Source: Aricia agestis
Taxonomy: Eukaryota; Arthropoda; Insecta; Lepidoptera; Lycaenidae
Assembly: GCF_905147365.1 (NCBI RefSeq)
Contig: NC_056423.1
Location: 5,994,501-6,058,500 of the forward strand
Direction of reading: 5' to 3'
DNA length: 64,000 bases
Positions 10,840 through 21,516 of the stretch are shown here, one piece after another (position 1 is the first letter of the stretch; each line of letters starts with the position of its first letter). The notes below the pieces were generated by a model, which did no database searches, had not been told where the DNA came from, and saw only the letters and a program-made list of their open reading frames with translations. A program made the position numbers and the translations under genes.

Positions 10840-11371
10840 CAGTGATTCCCAAAGTGGTCCAGGTGGACCCCCAGGGGTCCACGGGAGACTAGACGGGGGT
10901 CTACACTTCATCATCATCATCCATCACGTTGGCCCTGACAAAAATTGGGGGTCCACAATTATGTAGGGTCCATGTAAATTAATTTGGTTAGCAGTGAAGA
11001 ACTTTTGTGTAAGCTTGATTTCGCTTATTAGAAAGCATAGGCCAGGGATGGCGAACCCTGCCTTATCAACCTGCCACTTTTTTTAATAATCGCTATAATA
11101 TAATATGTCATAGACGTGCCATCAAATAGTACTTTTCTATGTAATCCTGACACCCATATTTAAAAATATAATGCCCCTAGCCTAACTTGACGCTTATTTG
11201 TAGAATAATCACTATAATATTTTTGGGGGCGGATAATTTGATAAAAAGCACAGTGACTGTTACTTAAAATAATAGCGAGTTTCATGGATTGGTATGGGGT
11301 TCTTAGGGGGTCCGCAGTATGACCCAACACCTTAAAAGTGGGCCCCGAACAAAGGGGTTTGGGAACCTCTG
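10840..11371. mobile_element. Non-autonomous hAT element, family F6
   Basis: Left end CAGTGATTCCCAAAGTGG and right end GTTTGGGAACCTCTG are inverted. Flanks AGCTAAAC and CGCTAAAG form an 8-bp duplication with two changes, so the insertion is old. CCAGGGATGGCGAACC at about 11043 is the left end of another hAT-like element inside. Confidence 0.65.
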
Positions 11372-11382
11372 CGCTAAAGTAC

Positions 11383-11727
11383 CAAACGGGTCACCTGATG
11401 GAAAGCAACTTCCGTCGCCCATGGACACTCGCAGCATCAGAGGAGCTGCAGGTGCGTTGCCGGCCTTTTAAGAGGGAATAGGGTGGGGTAGGGAAGGGAA
11501 GGGAATAGGGGAGGGTAGGGATGGGAAAGGAAGGGAATAGGGGAGGATAGGGAAGGGAATAGGGGAGGGTAGGGAAGGGAATGGGGTATTGGATTGGGCC
11601 TCCGGTCAACTCACTCACTCGGCGAAACACAGCGCAAGCGCTATTTCACGCCAGTTTTCTGTGACAACGTGGTATTTCTCCGGTCGAGCCGGCCCATTCG
11701 TGGCGAGGCATGGCTCTCCCGCGTTTA
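11383..11727 (+). repeat. Dispersed repeat R2 with G-rich minisatellite core
   Basis: Left unit ACGGGTCACCTGATGGAAAG, a variable GGGAAGGGAATAGGGGAGGG array, and a right unit with GCGAAACACAGCGCAAGCGC and GCCGGCCCATTCGTG. Other copies: 31499, 40494, 48812, 53498, 58349. The proline-rich frames on the other strand come from the array. Confidence 0.75.
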
Positions 11728-11989
11728 ATGTAAAAGAAGTTCACGGGAGTAGCAAATATTATGCTGGACTTAAAAGGAAAACTATCACGGCTTAGCAGAC
11801 TTCAATAAATTATTTGTCTATCTACCAAAAAAATGTAGTCAGATAAGTATAAACTATAAAGGAATTACTTTTCGTTAAAATTCCTATGAACGTATCTGAA
11901 ATGATTTTCTTAGTAGTGTTAACTGTTAAACACTTTGATCGATTAATATTTCTGGTAAAACACGATAAAAATGAGCATTTATTGGCCAA

Positions 11990-12235
11990 TGGCCATGCAA
12001 AAAATATTATCAAAAGCGATACTACGGAACCCTATATTGCGCGTGGCCCGATACGCACTCGGCCGGTTTTTTTTTTATAGTGCGAGTAACAGAAATACCA
12101 CAGATTATTATGAGAAATAAACTTGGCGGTTTTTGATGTACAGCCTGAAGACAGCCAGACGGGCAGACAGACAGACAGACGGACAGACAGACGGACAGAC
12201 AGACGGACACACTTTCGCATTTATATTAGTATGGA
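11990..12235 (+). repeat. R1 fragment plus GACA/GACG array
   Basis: A short piece of family R1 runs into an ACAGACAGACGG simple repeat (12150-12210), then a Helitron-type block TTTATATTAGTATGGAT. The Ser/Cys-rich frames here are simple-repeat artefacts. Confidence 0.5.
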
Positions 12236-12340
12236 TGGATGGATATGGAAGTATGGATTGAGTAACAGTCGATAACTAAAAAAATGTAGGTAGGTATTCG
12301 TAGAAGTACAAATGAACTTTTTGTTCAAATTCATGTCAAA

Positions 12341-12903
12341 TCTATACTAATCTATAGTAATATTATAAATGCGAAAATATCTCTGTCTGTCTCGCTTTCA
12401 CGCCAAAACTACTGAACCGATTGTAATGAAATTTTGTACACAGATAGTCTAAAGCTTGAGACAGGACATAGGCTACTTTTTAACTGGAAAAAGGGGTTGT
12501 AAGGGGGTGAAAAAAAGGGGTTCCAAAAATTCATAACAGATGGCGCCAAGAGTCGCCTAGATCGCGCTATCGCTTGCTCATATTATATATTTCTATGATA
12601 GGCTAAGCTTATCGATTCCTTCGATTGTTATACACGTTATCAAATAACTCCTACCAACATAGATATTAGAAACAATAGCATACCAATAATAAATACCAAA
12701 TAGTTTAAGGGTAAAACTAAAATTGTGTAATGCAGCTAAGTTGTGTAAAGCTAAATAAGCTTTAAAATTTGGTCTAAAAAAGTTTAATTTAAAAATTATG
12801 CTGTTTTGGGTATTTCGTTTTAAAAAGCTTTTGACACCAATTTTGTTGACACCGCGCGCTATAAACTGAAGTTCACGCGGACGAAGGCGCGGGCAACAGC
12901 TAG
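12341..12903 (+). mobile_element. Non-autonomous Helitron, complete
   Basis: Begins TCTATACTAATC after A and ends GCGGGCAACAGCTAG before T, 563 bp. It has the ACTGAACCGATTGTAATGAA block near the 5' end. No coding capacity. Confidence 0.75.
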
Positions 12904-13600
12904 TAACTAATAAGTAGGTATTAAGATTAACTAAAGGAGACAGGTTCCTCTACCTGTATTTCTGTCTTTATCGGGTATGCTATGACTTTTCCAACATGCC
13001 AGACAAAAACAAGCAATCCTTGTATAGCTGTTATTAGCTGTACTTATAATATTAATTTTATTAGTAAGTGTTATGATTAAACACTAATTTCGACAATTGC
13101 ATTATTTGACTTTTGACAAGTTGTACGACCGATAAAATATCGATAACTAAGTGAACGGACGATATCAATATCACTGTTACGTGGCTATATCAATATTAAA
13201 CAGCTGATAATATTGATAAGTTATCGATGAAAGATGTCTCGTTATTAGGTATAGTTTGTTATTGTTTTTAGATTGCTGATTGGAGCTATAATAATATTAT
13301 TAACTTGTTAGTACTATAACTATCACGCCAATATTGCTACTACCACTCCTAGATTTGATTATAGAGTCCCGGGAAAGGACAGTACTTTTTTGCGGTAATA
13401 TTTCGTTGTCGTCTTTTCGATATTGCCTCTGCTCGACTTAACCTCAATCCCTAAATATCATATTATATTTTATTCAACAAAATGTTAAATATCATATCTT
13501 TAACCATTGAGGACGGAGGTTGAGTCGAGTGGAGGAAAGCTCGAGGAAAAGACTAATGTTATGAATAGTAATAAATTAATAGCTATAATAGAAATTTCAT
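12904..13600. other. Unassigned sequence
   Basis: AT-rich, with no exon-like or repeat structure I can define. Confidence 0.35.
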
Positions 13601-13709
13601 TAAATAGCAAGCAACAAGGATCTAGGCACGATACTACGATACGCGTGTAAGCGCCTTTTTAAATTGTACGAGTCCTACCGTCTTGCGGGATTTTCTTAGT
13701 GCCTGGAAC

Positions 13710-14017
13710 CATGGGCATACCGAGGGGGCTGCCCCCCCTGGATCGTGTTGACGTCCCTACTAAGTATATTATCTGGTACTTTCATCTATAAAAATTAAAA
13801 ATAAACGAATTTTTGCCATTTGTTTGTAAGTAATACAATTTTTTTATAAGTAAAAATTATTAATTTTTATTCTTTATAAACACCTAGCTTATAAAAAATC
13901 TGATTTGCCCCCCCCTGGCCCAGAATCTGCGTAATTCCCCCCCCCCCCCCCCCCCCCGGGCTCAGAACCAGGGTTAATTCCCCCCCCCGCCTGGCCCAGA
14001 ACCTGGGTACGCCCATG
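13710..14017. mobile_element. hAT-like MITE, family F5, with poly-C core
   Basis: Ends CATGGGCATACC and GGGTACGCCCATG are inverted. Perfect 8-bp duplications CCTGGAAC lie at 13702-13709 and 14018-14025. The interior has very long C runs (about 20 at 13937) in a repeated CTGGCCCAGAA context. The Gly-rich frame on the other strand is an artefact of these runs. Confidence 0.8.
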
Positions 14018-14228
14018 CCTGGAACAAGGAACAAGAACGTTCAAAATCTCTCTATCAATAAATTTAAAAAAGTAGTAAAAGAACATTTGTGTACTAAAGC
14101 TTATTATAAAATTAATGATTTCATCGACGACTACACACCTTGGGAATAGGGTGGTTCTTACAGGCTACTGGTTTTTTTTTTTATTCCTGTTGTAAATAGC
14201 TTTAATTCATAATATTGTTACAGTTGGA

Positions 14229-14332
14229 CAAGGCTTTAAATGAACGTCGCGAGAAAAGGAACTAACGCTGTTTTCATACAGAAACGTCATTTTGACAGTT
14301 CTCCAATTTACCAGTATTCATTTAAAGCCTTG
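14229..14332. mobile_element. Short fold-back MITE
   Basis: AAGGCTTTAAATGAA and TTCATTTAAAGCCTT are exact inverted ends, about 104 bp apart. No target duplication was determined. Confidence 0.55.
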
Positions 14333-14690
14333 GTGCATTATATATGTTTTAAATTGTAATTTTCCAACTTTTTAGTAAAAGATGGCCCCGTGCGAGTTTC
14401 TTACGCCGGTTCTTCTCGCCGGGTTAGTTCCCGAACCGGTGGTAGGCACCTTAGTATCGACGTTCGGAAAAGTTTTTGTAAAAAAATTACTCTGAATAAA
14501 AATATTTTGATTTGATTTGATTTGAAGTTCAAATTAACTATGAAGTCTTCAGCTCAAGCACTTCGAGCCCCCCGGATGAAAATAGGGCAGTTTAATTAGG
14601 AAAAATACGGTTCTTGCGTAAAAAACGGCAAGCGACATAAATTCGAGTCACTAATATATTTTTTTAATTATTTGACAAAAATTATACTTA

Positions 14691-14852
14691 AGTAATTCGA
14701 GGAAGTTGATTCCTATGCAATTGACAGACCAACGTTATTTTGTCGAATATGTCAATTCAATGTTAATTGTGATCTGTCAGCTGGGTTTGACGTAACGCAA
14801 CCAAACTACTTAGGTCCCCGATTTGCATAGGAATCAACTTCTCTGATAGTAC
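14691..14852. mobile_element. MITE family A copy 2
   Basis: Ends GAGGAAGTTGATTCCTATGC and GCATAGGAATCAACTTCTCT mirror each other. It shares its interior with the copy at 360-830 but lacks the extra fold-back. Confidence 0.7.
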
Positions 14853-14989
14853 AAAATCATTATGCATTTTCCGTACCAAGCGCAAAATCTCTCTTCAGAG
14901 TGCTGCAAAGATTCATACAATTTTTTTTTTAATCAGCCCACAAACAGCTGAGTAATCGTTGAACATACAAAAAAAATCATACAGCCGAA

Positions 14990-15350
14990 CGTATTATAAC
15001 CTCCTCCTTTTTGGAAGACGGTTAAGAGGATACACCAATGCTGCAATGGCTAGAAAAATGAAAAAAAGTACTTGTAATATCTATTACAGCTGTCTCCCTT
15101 ACCTCCAGCCTCCCCCAGCAGAGCGCGATAGATCATAGAGACAACTGCAGAAACTCAACAATTCGATGTCCCCTGATTTCTTCTCCAAAACTTAACCGAT
15201 TTAAGTACTTACTTTTTTCATTTAAAAATTAAAGCGAGGCTTGAGCTGTTTTTTTTTTTTTGTATAAGTAATCTAGCCAAATTTTTTTCTGGATGTTTGA
15301 ACACAGCGGAAAATCTGGCCATTTTTTGGGGTTTTTGAACTTTCTTATCT
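14990..15350 (+). repeat. Dispersed repeat R5 copy
   Basis: Shares GAGGATACACC, GAGCGCGATAG and CTCCAAAACTTAACCGAT with 22800-23340, in the opposite orientation. Ends in a T-rich part. Class unknown. Confidence 0.55.
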
Positions 15351-15373
15351 TTTTTTAATGATTAAATTATGAA

Positions 15374-15760
15374 ATAAATTATGAGCAAAAAACTTAAAAA
15401 AAAAGCTTTTATTTAAATACTTTAAAAAGAAGAAAATAAATTTCCCCTTAAAAATTTTAACTATTAAGACGTTATAACCTAAATATATTATACAATTTGC
15501 ATGATAATAAAAGCTTGTCGCGTGATTTGTAAATAATAAACTAGTAAGTGCCAATTTAACTGAGTAAACTGATATTTTAATTTTTATTTTATTAAAGTAA
15601 TTAAATGTTGACAGATTGTTAAGTCTCGCGACAAGCTTTTATAATAATGAAAATTGTATAATATATTGAGGTTATAACTTAATAGTTAGAATTTTTAAGG
15701 GGAAATTTATTTTCTTCTTTTTAAAGTATTTAAATAAAAGCTTTTTGCTCATAATTTATT
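15374..15760. mobile_element. AT-rich fold-back with arms of about 130 bp
   Basis: The sequence 15374-15508 is repeated in inverted form at 15632-15760, including AGAAGAAAATAAATTTCCCC and AAAAGCTTGTCGCG. About 120 bases lie between the arms. A transcript would fold into a long duplex. No target duplication was resolved. Confidence 0.7.
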
Positions 15761-15981
15761 TTTTGTTTTTTAGTTAAATCTCTGACTAGATTTCTTAAGT
15801 CTGCTTGATTGTAGTTTGTTTTGTGTCAAGAATGTGTTAAAATCTGATTATCTGATTTAAGTCTTTAAGAAATCGTAGGTACTTAATTTTACGACTTAAA
15901 AATTAAATATCACTTAACAAAAATGACCGGATTCAACCAGGCATTTTCTAATGCCCGACTGGTTTTGACTTGAAATAACAA

Positions 15982-16050
15982 GACACGATACGACACGATA
16001 CGACACGACACGACACGACACGACACGACACGACACGATACGACACGACA
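15982..16050 (+). repeat. Microsatellite (ACGAC)n
   Basis: Pentamer array with some ACGAT variants. Confidence 0.85.
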
Positions 16051-16066
16051 TGTCACGTTACCCATA

Positions 16067-16545
16067 CCCATATTGCAGAAGTGCATTAAAAATAACTACA
16101 TCCCCCTTCCTTGAATAAGACTCCATATTGGATGTAAAATGACATTACATTCGTTTCCAAGTTACTCTCAATGAGCCCTTTCATTTGATACCCATATTGC
16201 AGAAGTGCATTAAAAATAACTATACCTCTATCTTGGATGAGCCGCCATATTGGATGTAGTATGACATTACATCCGTTTTCGAGTTACTCTCAAAAAGCCC
16301 TTTCATTTAATATCCATATTGTAGAACTGCATAGAAAATAACTATTTCGCCATCTTGGATGGTCGGCCATATTGGATTTAGAGTAATGTCACATACAATA
16401 TCATGTATTGTCATCCAAACTAAACGTGCCTGCAAAATTTCAGCTCAATCGGTTAAATATATCTACTCCAAAATTGAGTTCCAAGATTTCACCCGAACAT
16501 ACATACTTACATACGTACAGAGCAAGTTAAATAAAAGCTTTAAAA
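16067..16545 (+). repeat. Three tandem units of about 123 bp plus flanking repeat
   Basis: Units start CCCATATTGCAGAAGTGC at about 16067, 16190 and 16312. Each contains GCCATATTGGAT-like and GACATTACAT-like blocks. The segment ends with CTCAATCGGTTAAATATATC and an A-rich tail. Probably part of a transposon. Confidence 0.6.
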
Positions 16546-16579
16546 AAAAAAAGAAAACATAGGGACATTTGGGACATGC

Positions 16580-16720
16580 AACAATATTCGTTGCCACTAT
16601 TATGTGGCAATGAATATTCAAGAAAAAAATTATAACTCTACCGGCATTATCCAGGGAGGAAACAGGGGACAACGTTTGTGTGGAAAAACGGTTCTAGTGT
16701 ATCCTCTTAAAAAGTGAGAT
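16580..16720 (+). repeat. R5-linked repeat fragment
   Basis: CTACCGGCATTATCCAGGGA and GAAACAGGGGACAACG recur inverted at 22850-22990. Confidence 0.55.
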
Positions 16721-16750
16721 GAATCAGAAACTTGTAATAAAATAACGCAC

Positions 16751-16887
16751 TTCTTGAATGCACGTTTCCTAGATCTCAAATTAGATATTTTCTGGGCTAC
16801 TGCCGATTTACGAGACGCTTCCACTAATTCTAGTCCTATTTTGGTGGGGACCAAAATAAACTTCGGTATTTTACAACCAGACGCCAT
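16751..16887 (-). CDS. Possible first coding exon, unrecognised protein
   Basis: From ATG at 16887 the frame reads MASGCKIPKFILVPTKIGLE and then a basic stretch ending RSRKRAFKK before a weak donor (GAA|GTGCGT). An arthropod initiator TCAGT lies about 30 bases upstream of the ATG. No known family and no downstream exon found. A chance frame is quite possible. Confidence 0.25.
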
Positions 16888-17294
16888 CTTTTGGATAATA
16901 TACCTACTACACTCTACTGAGTGCACACGACGCGACGCCTAATTACTTTAATTTACACGGTATTTACATAATAAATTATGTAAATCGTTATAAAACCAAG
17001 TGCGAGACGGACTCACGCAAGGAACAGAACACATTTCTGTACTTAAAATTAAGGTTCTGTTTATACCTCTTCGGTATCGAATAAAGCCTCCAAGTTGCTA
17101 AAACGGTACAGAAAATAAATTCATGATCTTTTTTTATGATTAAAATTACTTGGTTAAAAGTTAAAACTTTATGTAAGTTCCTCAGGATGAGGCTTACCGG
17201 TACATCGAGTGCAGTGTGTACAACGAAGATAGCTACGAGTCACAAACCCGATCACGCTCAAAATAAACGCGGCCGACTTCATACCGGTTAGTTC
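16888..17294. promoter_or_regulatory. Possible divergent promoter
   Basis: TCAGT initiator-like motifs occur on the minus strand at 16920-16916 and on the plus strand at 17293-17297, facing away from each other about 375 bp apart. The right side becomes GC-rich. Confidence 0.3.
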
Positions 17295-17512
17295 AGTTCA
17301 AGACCGGCCCGCGTACGCGCAGGCGCCGCGTTCGATTCTTTTTTTGAAACAAAACAATCAAGATAATATTATAATATTTCTCCCATGTGCTGTGTGAACT
17401 AGTGTATAATATTCTGTGCATGTGGATTTGATGCTGTTAGTTATATTTCTGTGATACACATCGGAGTCCAGTCAAGTTCATTGTCATTTCGGTTATCTTG
17501 ATTCGAAAACTG
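17295..17512 (+). other. Possible non-coding first exon (5' UTR)
   Basis: Runs from a TTCAGTTC initiator through a GC-rich start (GCGCAGGCGCCGCG) to a consensus donor CTG|GTAAGT. Its ATGs are followed quickly by stops, so it would be untranslated. It could belong to any plus-strand gene downstream, perhaps the one at 45.4 kb. Confidence 0.35.
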
Positions 17513-18045
17513 GTAAGTATACTTTATGATTCGGTTACTTTCTTCATTGTTGTTTTCGGTCTTAACTTCGTCGTGTGCACGGCTAAAATATCCGTGCTCA
17601 GCTGTAAGTAATGGTCGAGCCGGCTTGAAATAATACTTTACAAAGTTCGAATAAGATTTGCAAGTTGCCATTTTTAACGCTAAAATTTTCCTACAGGTCC
17701 TTTCCTTAGGTCAAGTTACAGGTACGGTCTGCATCCGTCGTGGACTTAGGTCATGCCGAAGTCTTGGAATAAGCTTGTGAGGAATTTCAATTTGTCTGCT
17801 TATTACTTATCCTGTGTATGCCTTTTTCTTAGGTCTTATAAGATTTTGTCTTATTAGCGGTACTTAGTTGATTATTTTTTAAGAACATTATTTTTTATTT
17901 GGAACGATATAATATTATAATCATTAATCATCAAACTTTAGCAAAGAAAAAGAACACCACTAGCCTGTGCTACGTGTTTTTGATGAATCAAATAATATAA
18001 TATGACGTTCAAATTTAAAAGATAAAACCGAATTCAAAATTGTAC
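17513..18045. other. Unassigned sequence
   Basis: No exon or repeat recognised. Two acceptor-like CAGs near 17695 and 17720 have no coding support. Confidence 0.35.
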
Positions 18046-18340
18046 GTAAAATTTGAGAATTAAAACCCCCAATCTCACACACTACTAAACCGATTTTGAT
18101 GAAACTTGCAGTATTCCCTAAGTTGAACCATATCTAAAAAAAGAATGACTCAAATCGGACTTGTAGTTTTTTTTTTTTTTTTATTTAGGGAGCTTATTCA
18201 ACATTGACTATGTCGCTCCATTAGAACAACAATTAAATTTAAGCCTAAATCAATATTAATCTATTGCACGTCTATTAAGTGCTATCCTAACCATTGACTT
18301 GTAGTTCCGGAGATATGTGAACACAAACATAAAAATGAAA
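18046..18340 (+). repeat. Dispersed repeat R3 copy 1
   Basis: Shares ACCGATTTTGATGAAACTT, TTCCCTAAGT and GTTCCGGAGATATGTGAAC with 22100-22325. Its last part (from about 18308) is mirrored at 18555-18587 beyond the MITE, giving an outer palindrome. Confidence 0.55.
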
Positions 18341-18353
18341 AACATACATATAT

Positions 18354-18522
18354 GGCACAGCGCAGACGACAGACTATCCGTGACGCACTTTTTAGTCCGT
18401 GGAAATAGAACCTATGCAATTAAATATGATTTATATGCAGTAACGCACACGTCTGCGCTGCGCGTCGTGTGCGTTACGGACTAAAAAGTGCGTCACGGAT
18501 AGTCTGTCGTCTGCGCTGCGCC
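18354..18522. mobile_element. Long-TIR MITE, family H copy 1
   Basis: Inverted arms of about 48 bp, from GGCACAGCGCAGACGACAGA to TCGTCTGCGCTGCGCC, flanked by TAT on both sides. The centre holds a second inverted pair around CGTCTGCGCTGCGCG. The 3-bp duplication suggests PIF/Harbinger. Confidence 0.7.
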
Positions 18523-18626
18523 TATATGTATATAAATATTAAGTATGTATGATTTTATGTTTGTGTTCGCATATCTCCGCATACATACATGTAATATACA
18601 TATTGTACATTATACATAATATTATA

Positions 18627-19700
18627 TTAGGTTGGGAAAAAGTTTCTTCGCATTTTATATCAAAATTCAAAAGATTTTTATGAAGTTTATTTACAATTGA
18701 CTAAAGTATATACTTAGGTGCCGTTTTGTTCGAAACCTTTTTGCCATCTTTTTGTTGGTATGAAGATCCCATTGCTTGATTGCTATAAAAATTTTGGAAA
18801 TTGGAGCTTCTGATGAAAAAACTGCGATAAGTGGTTCTGGCAGTCCTCTTGTGATGTCAACCTGACACTGCCTGAAGGTGCAAGGTCAGGACTATACGGA
18901 GGATGCATTAATACCTCCCAGCCAAACTCCCGTAATTTTTGTTGAGTGGCTAAAGATGTTATCATGATGCAAAACCACACGCCTTCTGTTGATTAATTCT
19001 GGCCGCTTTCTCTCAACTTCTTGCTTTAATCTCATCAGTTGTTCGCAGTACAGTTCAGAATCCTGAGGTCCTGCCTGGCGGTAACAGCTCATTATGAATA
19101 ATGCCCTTCCAATTCGACCACACACACAGCATCACCTTGTTGCGAGTTAACCCGGGTTTCGCCACAGTCTGTGAAGCCTGACCGACCTTTGACCACGATC
19201 TTTTTCTCACGTTCTTGTCGTACGTGAATCGTGATCCACTTTTCATCACCAGTTATCAGCTTCTTAAAAAATGGTTCGATTTCATTACGTCGTAATTAAA
19301 GAATCACAAATGAGAGTACACGGTTCATTAGGTTTCTTTCAGTGAGTTCACGAAACACATAAATATCAAGTTTTTTGTGTATCCAGCTTTTTTCAAATGC
19401 GCCAAAACCGTTTTGTGGCCAATCACCAGTTCTTTAGCTACATCGTAACTACTAATATGCCGATCTTGCTTTATTTTTTCAAAAATGACATCAGTTTTGT
19501 CCGTAACAGTGCGACCAGAGCGACGTGCATCTTTGATATCAAAATTTCCGGATTGAAAACTCTTAAACCTTTGCGCTACTCTCACAAATACTGCATTAGG
19601 TCTATAAACATCACACATTTTTTTTTGCGGCTTGTGTTGCATTTTTACCTTTTTTGAAAGAATACTTTAAAATGTATCGAATTTCTTCATATTTTTTTTT
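18627..19700 (-). pseudogene. Degraded mariner (D34D) transposon
   Basis: Left terminus TTAGGTTGGGAAAAAGTTTC follows a TA, as in mariner ends. On the minus strand the transposase survives in pieces. The N-terminal part has FKSFQSGNFDIKDARRSGR (about 19560). The first catalytic Asp is in ITGDEKWI (about 19235), the second in VVLHHDN (about 18962) and the third in HPPYSPDLAPS (about 18886). These lie in different frames, and the last two Asp codons are only about 76 bases apart instead of about 105, so there are deletions and frameshifts. The right terminus is not recognised. Inactive. Confidence 0.85.
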
Positions 19701-20488
19701 TATTATGTAATTTGGGGCCGTCTACAGGCTATTCGCCCATATCATTTTTTTTGCTATCTTTGTATATATAGGTTTTTCGCACCAAGGATAATTGAAATAA
19801 TATTATTACTTTTAGCAATAAGAAAAACAAATGAAAATCTCACATTTACCTCATTCGCCTTCCAAAAGCTTTTAGACCTTCAGCGCCTACAAAGACAAGC
19901 AGACAAGACAAAGACAGCAGATATTGTAAGTATAGTTTTTCGAAATATTTTTTGGTACGGAGTTTAGGTTTGATTTAACGATTCAGACTGTAACCACAAT
20001 GTCTTGTCTGACAATTGTCTTGATGACTTGAATAAGCGTGAAATTGCCATTTGCCATTTAATTCGCAGTAGACATTGCCAAAATCATCTCCTTGACATTC
20101 TCAATCTTGAATGACATGCTCTGTCACTACTCATAGTTAACAATAGCTGTCATCTCTGTCATCATATAGGACAGGGTTACATAGTCTAGTCCAAGTCTAG
20201 TCGCATGGCAGAGAAATGCGTCCATTGACCAATCGCTGCTTGTCTTACTTGTATACGAAAGCGGTCAATAGCCGAAGTTATCTTTACTCGGCGACCGGAC
20301 TTTAGTTCATAATCTATTACGACATTAATGAAACAGGGTGTAAATTCTTTTGAATTTGGGTTCGAAATTCGAATCGTAGAACCGAAATTTGCAACAACAT
20401 AAAACATAATATTTGCCAGCAGTAATGTAGTACTTTAAGAAGAAACATTTCTTAAATAAAAGACAAGCGTGGAGAAATGTATCTATTA
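19701..20488. other. Unassigned sequence
   Basis: No coding or repeat structure recognised. Confidence 0.35.
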
Positions 20489-20692
20489 GGTGCAGCGCAG
20501 ACGACAGACTATCCGTGACGCACTTTTTAGTAAGTGGAAATAGAACGTATGCAATTATAATATGTAGTAACTCACACGTCTGTGCTGCGCGTCGTGTGCG
20601 TTACTACTTACTGCATAACATAATAATTGCATACGTTCTATTTACACGGACTAAAAAGTGCGTCACGGATAGTTTGTCGTCTGCGCTGCGCC
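20489..20692. mobile_element. Long-TIR MITE, family H copy 2
   Basis: Same arms as 18354-18522 (GCAGCGCAGACGACAGACTA) but flanked by TTA on both sides, and with a longer centre in which the inner arms extend through GCATACGTTCTATTT. Confidence 0.72.
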
Positions 20693-20996
20693 TTAGATGT
20701 TTAATTTTCTTCTTTCTTATGCCAGGACGAGAAGAAAGCTAAACTATACTCATGAGATCTTCGATCAGAATCACATCATAATCAGGCGATCTGTCTGCCT
20801 GTTTTTAGTCCGTTTAATAAAAACTAAATCATTAGTAATTGATGGAGTACCTAGAAGAGTTGGCATACAAAACAACGTTAAGATTTAAATGAAAACAGAC
20901 ATACATTTACCAGACTAACAGATCTAGACATTTGTTATCTTTACCTAGATAGCCTAGATAGAAATAAAGTTACAATGGGTGTTTTTTATGAAATAA

Positions 20997-21085
20997 GGAG
21001 GCAAACGAGCAAACGGGTCGCCTGATGGAAAGCAACTTCCGTCGCCCATGGACACTCGCAGCATCAGAAGAGCTGCAGGCTGCTG
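20997..21085 (+). repeat. R2 left-end fragment
   Basis: GGCAAACGAGCAAACGGGTC through GAAGAGCTGCAGG of repeat R2, without the G-rich array. Confidence 0.65.
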
Positions 21086-21094
21086 TGTTGTCTG

Positions 21095-21273
21095 TCTGTA
21101 CTAATATAAAGTGTGTCTGTCTGCCTACTCTTCATGCCCAAACCGCTGAACCGATTTTGCTGGGTATGGAAATACTTTGAGTCCCGGGAAAGGACATAGG
21201 ATACTTTTATCCCGAAAAATGTACGGATCGCTCGCGATATACGAATTTTGGCACAACGGAGGACGTCATCTAG
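21095..21273 (+). mobile_element. Helitron 3' part
   Basis: Contains CGCTGAACCGATTTTGCTGG and TTTGAGTCCCGGGAAAGGAC and ends GACGTCATCTAG before T. The 5' end is degraded. Confidence 0.5.
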
Positions 21274-21360
21274 TAAGCATTATTTTTCTAATCGTACGAC
21301 CATAGATTTTTGCAGACCACATTTTAAACTTTAATATAAAATAAAAATAAATGAAATGTG

Positions 21361-21516
21361 CATTTTTCCAGTATAAAAAGTATCCTATGTCCTTATCCAG
21401 GACTCAAAGTATTTTCATACCAAGTTTCAGCGAAATCGGTTCAGCGGTTTGGGCTTGAAGAGATAACAGACAGACACACAGACACACACTTTCACATTTA
21501 TAATATTAGTATGGAC
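21361..21516 (-). mobile_element. Helitron 5' part, inverted
   Basis: Reverse strand begins CATACTAATATTATAAATG, then a TGTGTCTG tract and the CGCTGAACCGATTTCGCTGA block. The orientation is opposite to 21095-21273, so the two fragments face each other. Confidence 0.5.

Larger units (their letters stand above)
13601..14527 (+). pseudogene. LINE 3' end relic, interrupted twice
   Basis: At 14034-14149 a frame reads KNVQNLSINKFKKVVKEHL, then YYKINDFID, then TPWE and stop, like the C-terminal tail of lepidopteran non-LTR polymerases. Downstream, CGTGCGAGTTTCTTACGCCG and a TTTGA-rich tail (14493-14527) mark the 3' end. A hAT MITE (13710-14017) and a small fold-back (14229-14332) are inserted in it. 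A related 3' end lies at 52258. Confidence 0.55.

Noticed and set aside
11391..11630. Proline-rich proteins on the minus strand (also at 58361-58652 and 40446-40790)
   Set aside because: Translation of the G-rich minisatellite in repeat R2.
13889..14086. Glycine-rich frame
   Set aside because: Produced by poly-C runs in the F5 MITE.
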